From positions 4,960,001 through 5,024,000 of the forward strand of contig NZ_CP026652.1 in assembly GCF_002946835.1 (NCBI RefSeq): a DNA stretch of 64,000 nt, given 5' to 3'. The notes below the pieces were generated by a model. That model was not told where the DNA came from, did not search any database, and worked only from the letters and a program-made list of their open reading frames with translations. Origin of the DNA: Streptomyces dengpaensis (lineage in GTDB: Bacteria > Actinomycetota > Actinomycetes > Streptomycetales > Streptomycetaceae). Positions within the stretch are counted from its first letter, which is position 1. Every line of letters starts with the position of its first letter. The position numbers and the translations under genes are program-made. Below are positions 22,910 through 29,797 of the stretch, piece by piece.

Positions 22910-22935
22910 GGAATTCTGTCCTGATTCCAGTCGTT
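22910..22935 (+). promoter_or_regulatory. Sigma-R-type promoter of hrdD
   Basis: GGAAT-N18-GTT, exactly the spacing and sequence of the streptomycete sigma-R (SigR) consensus, 121 bases upstream of the hrdD ATG. From memory, hrdD is a known SigR target in S. coelicolor. This predicts induction by thiol-oxidative stress. Confidence 0.75.
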
Positions 22936-23055
22936 GTTTCCTTCGGATGGCAGGCGCCCGGGAGGGTGAGCCCGCTGTCCAGGACCACCCGCCAGCCTCC
23001 CCCACAGCGCTCGGCACCACCCGGGCAGGGGGCCTCCATACGCAAGGGAGCACGC

Positions 23056-24054
23056 ATGGCAACCCGTGCCGTCGCCCGTCGTACGTCCGCCACCGGCGAG
23101 ACCGCCGACGCGGCACGCAGTGTTCGCGCCGTAGGCGGCGAGATCGCCGACCGCGACCTGGTCGGCATGTACCTCGACGAGATCGCGCGTACGCCACTGC
23201 TCGACGCCGCCAAGGAAGTCGAGTTGTCCCAGGTCATCGAGGCGGGTGTGTTCGCGCGGCAGATCCTCGACGGTGCGGAGGACGCCAGGGCGGATGCCAC
23301 CCGCGAGGAGCTGGAGGCGCTGGTCGCCGACGGCGAGCGGGCGAAGGACATCTTCATCCGCTCGAACCTCCGGCTGGTGGTGGCTGTCGCCCGCCGCTAT
23401 CCGCGCAGCGGCCTGCCCCTGCTCGACCTGATTCAGGAGGGCAACGCGGGTCTGGTGCGCGCGGTCGAGAAGTTCGACTACCGCAAGGGCTTCAAGTTCT
23501 CGACGTACGCGACGTGGTGGATCCGCCAGGCCATCACCCGCTCCATCGCCGACCAGTCGCGCACGATCCGTCTCCCCGTCCACCTGGTCGAGGAGCTGGG
23601 CCGGATCCGGCGCGTGCAGCGCGAGTTCAACCGTGAGAACGGGCGGGAGCCGGAGCACGCGGAGATCGCCGCCGAGCTCGGTTCCACGCCGGAGCGCGTG
23701 GGCGACGTCCTGGACTGGGCCCGCGACCCGGTCTCGTTGAACATGGCGGTGGACGACGAGGGCGAGACCCAGTTCGGCGACCTGCTGGAAGACACGTCGG
23801 CCGTGTCGCCCGAGCAGTCCGTCCTCACGCTGCTGCGCACCGAGGGACTTGACGACCTGATCGGCCGTCTTGACGAGCGCACGGCCTCCATCATCAAGAT
23901 GCGGTACGGCATCGAGGACGGCCGGGAGCGCACGCTGACCGAGGTCGGCAAGGAGCACGGGCTCACGCGCGAGCGCATCCGCCAGATCGAGAAGCACGCG
24001 CTGCTCGAGCTGAAGAAGCTGGCGCGTTCCACTGGGTTCGACGCGGCGGCGTAA
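23056..24054 (+). CDS. hrdD: RNA polymerase sigma factor HrdD (group 2, sigma-70)
   Basis: 332 residues. Region 1.2 is DRDLVGMYLDEIARTPLLDA. Region 2 includes the -10 recognition helix FDYRKGFKFSTYATWWIRQA and RPV-box-like SRTIRLPVHLVEELGRI. Region 3 is REPEHAEIAAELGSTPERVG. The region 4 helix-turn-helix is RTLTEVGKEHGLTRERIRQI. The short N-terminus without region 1.1 separates it from the essential HrdB. The sequence agrees closely with my memory of HrdD throughout. HrdD is dispensable in S. coelicolor and has overlapping promoter specificity with HrdB. The ATG at 23056 follows AAGGGAG. A SigR-type promoter lies upstream. Confidence 0.93.
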   Translation: MATRAVARRTSATGETADAARSVRAVGGEIADRDLVGMYLDEIARTPLLDAAKEVELSQVIEAGVFARQILDGAEDARADATREELEALVADGERAKDIFIRSNLRLVVAVARRYPRSGLPLLDLIQEGNAGLVRAVEKFDYRKGFKFSTYATWWIRQAITRSIADQSRTIRLPVHLVEELGRIRRVQREFNRENGREPEHAEIAAELGSTPERVGDVLDWARDPVSLNMAVDDEGETQFGDLLEDTSAVSPEQSVLTLLRTEGLDDLIGRLDERTASIIKMRYGIEDGRERTLTEVGKEHGLTRERIRQIEKHALLELKKLARSTGFDAAA

Positions 24055-24472
24055 GGCTCGTACGGCGGCTGACGTGCGCGGACCGTACGGCGGCTGACTC
24101 GGGTGACCGTACGGAGCCCGCCTCGTGCGGGTCCTACGGACACGCGCCGGCCGTGTTGGGCAACGCTGGGCGACGACGTCGGACAGCGCTGTCCGACCAC
24201 GGTGGACAACTTTGGCCGCAAGTCGACCAGACCTTGCCGTGTTTTGAACGCTTCAACCTGCTGGGCTCTGGGCACAAGACTTCAGGGCCCAGGGTTGAGG
24301 GTTCCACGCGGGGCGTACGCCCCCTCAGTACCGAGTCCCGACGCACTCCCCCCCCGCGCCGGGACTCTTCCCGAGCCGAGCCTCGGCGTCCTCCCCCTGG
24401 CGCCGGGGCTCGGCTCTCTTTTGGCTTCGGGAGTGTTCTACGCGCTGATTTCGCGGGTGTCCCACGCGGGCC
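24055..24472. other. 418-base region after hrdD: palindrome and terminator, no gene
   Basis: No coding sequence. A perfect 20-bp palindrome with arms GTCGGACAGC / GCTGTCCGAC lies at 24178-24197. A hairpin GAGCCGAGCC / GGCTCGGCTC followed by TCTTTT lies at 24373-24424, a good intrinsic terminator. Either it ends a long hrdD 3' UTR or it closes a small RNA starting within this region; the sequence does not decide. Confidence 0.55.
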
Positions 24473-25021
24473 GTGGGCCTGGCCCCGGGCAGCTCGTTGC
24501 CGGGCCACCCCGAACCTGAACCCCGGGGTGACCCGGCCGCGGGCGCCCAGAAGTGGGCCGAGGCCGTCCGCGACGTCCCGGCCCACCTGACGGTCCCCGA
24601 GGCCCTCCACCACGCGATCGTCTCCACGCTGACTCCGGGGGTCGGCGTCAGACCTGAGTCCTTGGACTGGGTCCGCGCCCTCCTCCGCCTGGCCGAGGAA
24701 AACCCGGCCCTGCTGAGAGTCTGGGGCGAGGCGCGCCAGACGGCGGAACGGACGTTGGCGGGGGTGCTGGCGGCGAGAGGGCCGGGGGCCGATTCCGCCG
24801 AGCCCTCACCTGCCCCTTCCGCCGAACTCCGCCTCGTTGCCGCCGTGGCCAGTGCGGCTGTCCGGGTCGCGGTGGAGGCCTGGGCGGCGGGAGACGAAGC
24901 CGCTGACGGCCCGGACGGGCCCGTCGCGCTCGCGCTCCGCCACCTCGCGGCGCTACGTGACTTCCCCTGGAGTGCGCGTTCAGCCCGTCCGGCGTTTGAG
25001 GACGAGAGCGAAGCGCGATAG
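24473..25021 (+). pseudogene. C-terminal domain of a TetR-type regulator, DNA-binding part missing
   Basis: 182 residues at most. The segment WVRALLRLAEENPALLRVWG, followed later by LRLVAAVASAAVRVAVEAWA, is the MftR-like C-terminal domain of TetR regulators (compare L-R-L-I-E-E-N-P-A-L-x). No helix-turn-helix precedes it: the first ~35 codons are Pro/Gly-rich, and upstream is non-coding with a terminator. It is therefore a headless regulator, probably a pseudogene, though translation from 24473 remains possible. Its last ~14 residues (ARSARPAFEDESEAR) are encoded by a copy of the genome's interspersed repeat, another sign of decay. Confidence 0.55.
24979..25006 (-). repeat. Copy of the interspersed GCCCGTCCGGCG repeat
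   Basis: 28 bases, the reverse complement of the copies at 33529 and 33622 apart from one position (GTTTGAGG versus GCTTGAGG). It overlaps the 3' end of the headless TetR frame. I know this motif as a very common streptomycete intergenic repeat. Confidence 0.8.
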
Positions 25022-25072
25022 ACGGGGGTCTGGGGGTACGGGACGGGTAGGGGCGGAGGGGGCGAAAACCTC

Positions 25073-26050
25073 CTACCCCGCCCCGCCCGCGCCGACCCCC
25101 CGCAGCAACCGCCCACCCAACTCCCGTACAGAGTCCACCAGTTCCGCAGGCTCCCGCACCTCGAACTCGCAGTCGACCATCGCGATCCGCACCGCCAGCC
25201 ACTCCACCGAGTCGCCGGCGGAAGAGCGCAGCCGGCAGCTGTGGTCGTCGATCGGCTCGGGCGTGCCGAGCCAGGCGGGCAGGCTCGCCGCGACGAACAG
25301 GGCGGGCGCGGCGAAGACGACCTCGAAGTCGTACGTCTGCTGCCGCCGGTACATCGACTGCCGCAGAAACTCCGCCGCGTTCCCCGCCGGCAGCTCGCCC
25401 GGCGCGAACCGTGTCCCCGTCGCGAAGGGCTCGGCGACCCGGTCGACGCGGAACGTCCGCCAGTCCTCGCGATCGAGGTCGTATGCGACGAGGTACCAGC
25501 GACGGCCGGTGGAGACGAGCCGGTACGGCTCGGTCAGGCGTCGCGACGGCGTCCCGTCCCCGGAGCGGTACGCGAACCGCAGCCGCTCCCGGCCGGCGAC
25601 GCTCGACGCCATCACGGTCAGTGTCTCGGGCGCGATACTCGCCCCGTCCCCGCTGGTCAGCGGGGTGGTCGCGGCTTGCAGCGTGGACACGCGGTGCCGC
25701 AGCCGGGACGGCAGTACCTGCTCCAGCTTGGCGAGGGCCCGTACGGAGGCCTCCTCCACGCCCTCGACGGCGTGCCCGGCACCGGCCCGCAGCCCCACCG
25801 CGATCGCCACGGCCTCCTCGTCGTCGAGCACGAGCGGCGGCATCGCCTTGCCCGCCACCAGGCGGTACCCGCCTTCGGCCCCCTTGGTCGCCTGCACCGG
25901 ATACCCCAGTTCCCGCAGCCGGTCGATGTCCCGGCGGACCGTACGACGGGACACCCCGAGCCGCTCGGAGAGCTCGCCGCCGGGCCATTCGCGGGGCGTC
26001 TGGAGGAGGGAGAGGAGCTGAAGCAGCCGGGCCGGGGTGTCAGTCGTCAT
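25073..26050 (-). CDS. YafY-type HTH/WYL-domain regulator
   Basis: 325 residues. The N-terminal DeoR-like helix-turn-helix is WPGGELSERLGVSRRTVRRD (residues ~20-45), followed by RLRELGYPVQATKGAEGGYR. The WYL domain follows at ~140-215, with RRWYLVAYDLDREDWRTFRVDRV and the conserved W-Y-L and R/D residues, then the WCX C-terminal extension. WYL domains sense nucleic-acid or nucleotide-like ligands. I use the ATG at 26050. It is divergent from a DHA2 MFS gene, with a dyad on its own promoter side, so it probably controls that exporter. Confidence 0.9.
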   Translation of the reverse strand: MTTDTPARLLQLLSLLQTPREWPGGELSERLGVSRRTVRRDIDRLRELGYPVQATKGAEGGYRLVAGKAMPPLVLDDEEAVAIAVGLRAGAGHAVEGVEEASVRALAKLEQVLPSRLRHRVSTLQAATTPLTSGDGASIAPETLTVMASSVAGRERLRFAYRSGDGTPSRRLTEPYRLVSTGRRWYLVAYDLDREDWRTFRVDRVAEPFATGTRFAPGELPAGNAAEFLRQSMYRRQQTYDFEVVFAAPALFVAASLPAWLGTPEPIDDHSCRLRSSAGDSVEWLAVRIAMVDCEFEVREPAELVDSVRELGGRLLRGVGAGGAG

Positions 26051-26071
26051 GTTCTTCAGGGTGCCGCACAT

Positions 26072-26092
26072 CTAGGACATGATCTGACCTAG
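26072..26092. promoter_or_regulatory. Operator-like dyad between WYL regulator and MFS gene
   Basis: CTAGGaCA / TGaCCTAG: arms of 8 bases with one mismatch around a 5-base centre. CTAG is rare in high-GC actinomycete DNA, which makes two copies in 21 bases notable. It lies 21 bases before the MFS ATG and 21 before the regulator ATG. Confidence 0.55.
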
Positions 26093-26112
26093 TAGGGCTC
26101 TATCTTCCCTCC

Positions 26113-27675
26113 ATGACCTCCACCGAGACCCCTCTCAGCAGCCCGGCCGAGCCCGCTGACGGCCCGGTCGGCCAGGGCGTGACCGCCGTGGCCGACCGGC
26201 GCCGCTGGATCGCCCTCGCCATCGTGATGACCGCCGCCTTCATGGATCTGGTCGACGTCACGATCGTCAACATCGCCATCCCGTCGATCCAGCGGGACGC
26301 GGGCGCCTCGACCAGCCAGATCCAGTGGATCACGGCGGGCTACGCACTGGCCTTCGCCGCCGGACTCATCACGGGCGGGCGGCTCGGCGACATCCACGGC
26401 CGCAAGCGGCTCTTCCTCCTCGGCATAGCCGGCTTCACGATCGCCTCCGCCCTGTGCGGCTTCGCCGCGAACCCGGAGATGCTCGTCGCCTCCCGCATCC
26501 TGCAGGGCGCGATGGCCGCGCTGATGGTGCCGCAGGTGCTGTCGATCGTGCACGCCACCTTCCCGGCGCACGAGCGCGGCAAGGTCTTCGGCCTCTTCGG
26601 CGCGATCGTGGGACTGGGCGCGGTCTCCGGTCCGCTGCTCGGCGCGCTGCTCACCGAGTGGAACCTGTTCGGCCTGGAGTGGCGGCCCATCTTCCTCATC
26701 AACCTGCCGGTGGGGGTGGCCGCGCTGATCCTGGGCCGCCGGTTCATCAGCGAGTCGAAGGCCCCGAAGGCCCTCAAGCTCGATCTCGTCGGCGTCGCCC
26801 TCGTCACCCTCGGCATGCTGATGCTGATCTACCCGCTCACCCGCGGCCGTGAGCTGGACTGGCCGCTGTGGGGGTACGCGTCGATGGCCGGCTCCTTCGT
26901 GGTCTTCGCGGCGCTGGTGGCGTACGAGAAGCGGAAGACGGCGCGGGACGGTTCGCCGCTGGTCGAGCTGTCGCTGTTCAAGGTGAAGAGCTTCGCGGCG
27001 GGCATCGCCGTACAGACCGTCTTCGGTGTCGCGCTCGGCATCTTCTTCCTGGTCTGGACGCTGTATATGCAGTTCGGCCTGGGCTGGAGCCCGCTGCGGG
27101 CGGGTCTGACCGGGGTGCCGTTCTCGATCGCCGTGTCGGCGGCCGCGGGCATGTCGGTGCAGCTGCTGGTCCCGCGCATCGGGCGCAAGGTGCTGCAGGC
27201 GGGCGCCCTGATCATGGCGCTCGGAGTGCTCCTCTACATCTGGGAGTCCGACCGGTACGGAATGTCCATCGCTTCCTGGCAGATGGCGCTTCCGCTGGTG
27301 GTCATGGGCGCTGGCATGGGCTTCATCGTGGCCCCGCTGACGGACGCGGTGCTGTCGGAGGTCCCGCGCGAGCACTCCGGTTCGGCCTCCGGGCTCATCA
27401 ACACCGTGCAGCAGATGGGCAACGCCCTGGGGCTCGGGCTGGTGTCGGTCCTCTTCTTCGGCCAGATCAGTGACCACCTGCGTCCCGCCCAGGTGGGCCC
27501 CGCCTTCGCGAACGCCTTCCAGTACGCGCTGGGCTGGGTCGCGGCGGTGCTGGCGGTCATCTTCCTGCTGATGTTCGCCCTGCCGAAGCGGCCGGCGCAG
27601 CACGTGGAGGGCGCCTCCGAGACGGCGGAGACCGGGGCGGGGGAGCGGAAGCCGGAGCCCGAACTCGTGGGCTGA
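26113..27675 (+). CDS. DHA2-type (EmrB/QacA) MFS transporter
   Basis: 520 residues, about fourteen membrane segments. Motif D1 is MDLVDVTIVNIAIPSIQRDA, motif A is GGRLGDIHGRKRLFLLG and motif C is GAIVGLGAVSGPLLGALLTE. The acidic C-terminal tail ends PELVG. The ATG at 26113 starts 63 bases from the divergent WYL regulator. It should be a proton-driven exporter of an amphipathic drug or metabolite. It differs enough from the transporter at 19.1 kb that the two are not a recent duplication. A terminator hairpin follows. Confidence 0.92.
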   Translation: MTSTETPLSSPAEPADGPVGQGVTAVADRRRWIALAIVMTAAFMDLVDVTIVNIAIPSIQRDAGASTSQIQWITAGYALAFAAGLITGGRLGDIHGRKRLFLLGIAGFTIASALCGFAANPEMLVASRILQGAMAALMVPQVLSIVHATFPAHERGKVFGLFGAIVGLGAVSGPLLGALLTEWNLFGLEWRPIFLINLPVGVAALILGRRFISESKAPKALKLDLVGVALVTLGMLMLIYPLTRGRELDWPLWGYASMAGSFVVFAALVAYEKRKTARDGSPLVELSLFKVKSFAAGIAVQTVFGVALGIFFLVWTLYMQFGLGWSPLRAGLTGVPFSIAVSAAAGMSVQLLVPRIGRKVLQAGALIMALGVLLYIWESDRYGMSIASWQMALPLVVMGAGMGFIVAPLTDAVLSEVPREHSGSASGLINTVQQMGNALGLGLVSVLFFGQISDHLRPAQVGPAFANAFQYALGWVAAVLAVIFLLMFALPKRPAQHVEGASETAETGAGERKPEPELVG

Positions 27676-27689
27676 GACCGGTGGAAAGG

Positions 27690-27720
27690 GCAGGCCCGGC
27701 ACCTCAGGTTCCGGGCCTGC
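27690..27720. terminator. Hairpin after the MFS gene
   Basis: Perfect 10-bp arms GCAGGCCCGG / CCGGGCCTGC around an 11-base loop, 15 bases after the stop codon. Confidence 0.8.
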
Positions 27721-27760
27721 TGCCGTTCTGTCGTTGCGGCGACAGCAGGCCCAAAGTCCG

Positions 27761-27867
27761 TTCATGCCCGACTGGTGCGTCCGTTCATGCCCAGATCGCG
27801 CCGAACCTGTTTACTTTCCAGAAATCCGGGCGTAGCCTCCGAGTGAAACCACAGGTTCGGGCATGAA
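27761..27867. promoter_or_regulatory. Inverted FruR-type boxes in the fru promoter
   Basis: ACAGGTTCGGGCATGAA at 27851-27867 has its exact reverse halves upstream: TTCATGCCC at 27784-27792 and CCGAACCTGT at 27801-27810, separated by an extra 8 bases. A further TTCATGCCCGA lies at 27761-27771. The set brackets the likely promoter 18 bases upstream of the regulator start. Binding by the DeoR-type regulator is inference. Confidence 0.6.
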
Positions 27868-27884
27868 GTCGGAGGCGAACGGAC

Positions 27885-28646
27885 ATGTACGCACCGGAGC
27901 GGCAGCAGGAGATCCTCCGGCTCGCCCGTGACGGCGGCAGGGTGGACGTGCTCTCCCTGGCGGAGGAGTTCCAGGTCACCGCGGAGACCATCCGCCGGGA
28001 CCTGAAGACCCTGGACCGCGCGGGTCTCGTACGCCGTGTGCACGGCGGTGCGATTCCGGCCGGGCGCCTGGGCTTCGAGCCCGACCTCGCCGAGCGCGAG
28101 TCCACCGCGGCCGACCAGAAGGACCGCATCGCCCAGGCGGCCGTCGCCGAACTGCCCAGCGACGGCACGGTGATCCTGGACGCCGGATCGACCGTCTCCC
28201 GGCTCGCCGCGGCACTTCCGCTGGAGGCGGCGCTCACCGTCGTCACCCACAGCCTGCCCATCGCGGCCCGCCTCGCGGACCACCCCGGCATCCAGCTCCA
28301 TCTCGTCGGGGGGCGAGTCCGGCACCGTACCCGCGCCGCCGTCGACGCGTGGGCGCTCCGCGCGTACGGCGAGATCCGCGCCGATGTCCTGTTCATCGCC
28401 GCCAACGGATTCTCCGCCGACCACGGACTGACCACCCCCGACCTCGCCGAGGCGGCGGTCAAGCGCGCCACCATGCGCGCCGCGCGCCGTGTGGTCCTGC
28501 TCGCCGACTCCTCCAAGAGCGGCCAGGAGCACTTCGCCCGCTTCGGCGACCTGAGCGATGTGGACCTGCTGATCACCGACAGCGGGCTGAGCCCGGAAGA
28601 CGCCTCCGCGATCGAGCGCGGCGGCACCGAAGTGCTGTGTGTATAG
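27885..28646 (+). CDS. fruR: DeoR-family regulator of fructose utilisation
   Basis: 253 residues. The N-terminal helix-turn-helix is VDVLSLAEEFQVTAETIRRD, with the family signature continuing DLKTLDRAGLVRRVHGGA. The effector domain (residues ~75-250) includes DGTVILDAGSTVSRLAAAL and ADSSKSGQEHFARFGDLSDV, the sugar-phosphate binding fold of DeoR proteins. First gene of fruR-fruK-fruA, so fructose 1-phosphate is the expected inducer. The ATG at 27885 follows a short spacer after inverted repeats that look like its operators. The symbol is by position and family. Confidence 0.88.
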   Translation: MYAPERQQEILRLARDGGRVDVLSLAEEFQVTAETIRRDLKTLDRAGLVRRVHGGAIPAGRLGFEPDLAERESTAADQKDRIAQAAVAELPSDGTVILDAGSTVSRLAAALPLEAALTVVTHSLPIAARLADHPGIQLHLVGGRVRHRTRAAVDAWALRAYGEIRADVLFIAANGFSADHGLTTPDLAEAAVKRATMRAARRVVLLADSSKSGQEHFARFGDLSDVDLLITDSGLSPEDASAIERGGTEVLCV

Positions 28647-28715
28647 AGCGCGGCACGGAAGTGCTGTGTGTTGAGAGTGCTGAAAGTGCTGAGAGTGCTC
28701 TGAGAGTGCTGAGAA
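28613..28715. repeat. Tandem duplication at the fruR 3' end plus 9-bp repeats
   Basis: The last ~28 bases of fruR (GAGCGCGG...GTGCTGTGTGT) are repeated almost exactly at 28645-28671, after the stop codon. Four copies of TGARAGTGC follow at 28672-28709. The result is an 80-base spacer between fruR and fruK made wholly of recent repeats. Confidence 0.8.
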
Positions 28716-28725
28716 ACGAGTGCGC

Positions 28726-29679
28726 ATGATCCTCACCGTCACCCCCAACCCCTCCCTCGACCGTACGTACGAGGTCCCTGCCCTCGACCGCGGCGAGGTC
28801 ATCCGGGCCACCGGCGACCGTATGGACCCGGGCGGCAAGGGCGTGAACGTCTCGCGCGCGGTCGCGGCCGCGGGGCAGCGCACGGTCGCCGTCCTGCCCC
28901 TCGGCGGTGCGCCCGGCGCGGTCGTCGCCGACCTGCTCGACGCGCAGGGCATCGAGGTCGCGCCGGTCCCGATCGAGGGAGCCACCCGATCGAACATCTC
29001 GGTCGCCGAACCCGACGGCACCCTCACGAAGATCAACGCCCCCGGCCCCGAACTCTCCGCCGCCGAGTCCGAACTCCTCCTGGAGACCGTCCGCCGGCAG
29101 TACTGTTCCGCCGACACCGACTGGATCACCTGCTGCGGCAGCCTGCCGCGCGGGCTCGCGCCCTCCTGGTACGCCGATCTGGTCGCGCGGGCCCATGCGG
29201 CGGGCGCCCGGATCGCGCTCGACACCTCCGGCCCGGCGCTGCTCGCGGCGCTGCGCGAGCGGCCCGACGTGGTGAAGCCCAATGCCGAGGAGCTCGCGGA
29301 AGCCGTCGGGCGCCCCCTCGCGACGGTGGGCGATGCGCTGAAGGCGGCCGAGGAGTTGCGCGAACTGGGCGCGCGCGCCGTGCTCGCGAGCCTGGGCGCG
29401 GACGGGCAGTTGCTCGTGGACGGCATGGGCGCCTGGTTCGGCAGCGCGCGCGTGGATGCCGTACGCAGCAACGTCGGCGCCGGCGACTCCTCACTCGCCG
29501 GCTTCCTGATCGCCGGAGGCAACGGCCCCGAGGCCCTCGCCTCCGCCGTCGCCCACGGCGCCGCGGCCGTCCAGCTCCCGGGCAGCGTGATGCCGGGTCC
29601 GGCCGACCTCGACCCCGCCGCGGTGACGGTCACGTCGGAGGTCCCGATGGATCTCGTCCTGACAGAGCCGGTGTCATGA
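28726..29679 (+). CDS. fruK: 1-phosphofructokinase
   Basis: 317 residues, PfkB sugar-kinase family. It phosphorylates fructose 1-phosphate to fructose 1,6-bisphosphate with ATP, the second step after PTS uptake. It begins MILTVTPNPSLDRTYEV, as family members do. Signature 1 is the MDPGGKGVNVSRAVAAAGQ region. Signature 2 near the C-terminus is VGAGDSSLAGFLIAGG with the catalytic Asp of GAGDS. I choose the ATG at 28726 over the GTG two codons upstream because of the conserved start. Between the regulator and the fructose permease gene on the same strand. Confidence 0.93.
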   Translation: MILTVTPNPSLDRTYEVPALDRGEVIRATGDRMDPGGKGVNVSRAVAAAGQRTVAVLPLGGAPGAVVADLLDAQGIEVAPVPIEGATRSNISVAEPDGTLTKINAPGPELSAAESELLLETVRRQYCSADTDWITCCGSLPRGLAPSWYADLVARAHAAGARIALDTSGPALLAALRERPDVVKPNAEELAEAVGRPLATVGDALKAAEELRELGARAVLASLGADGQLLVDGMGAWFGSARVDAVRSNVGAGDSSLAGFLIAGGNGPEALASAVAHGAAAVQLPGSVMPGPADLDPAAVTVTSEVPMDLVLTEPVS

Positions 29680-29797
29680 GCACCCGGTCGCTTCTCCACG
29701 TCATGCCCCTCACCCCTGTCCCCTCCGAGCGCAACACCCCCGTCCCCGCCCCCGCCCACAACTCCCCTCGGGCAATACGCGTGCGAAGGAGCCCGCG

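Noticed and set aside
24178..24197. Riboswitch or small RNA based on the 20-bp palindrome after hrdD
   Set aside because: The dyad is too short and symmetrical for a riboswitch; kept only as a possible operator or terminator part.
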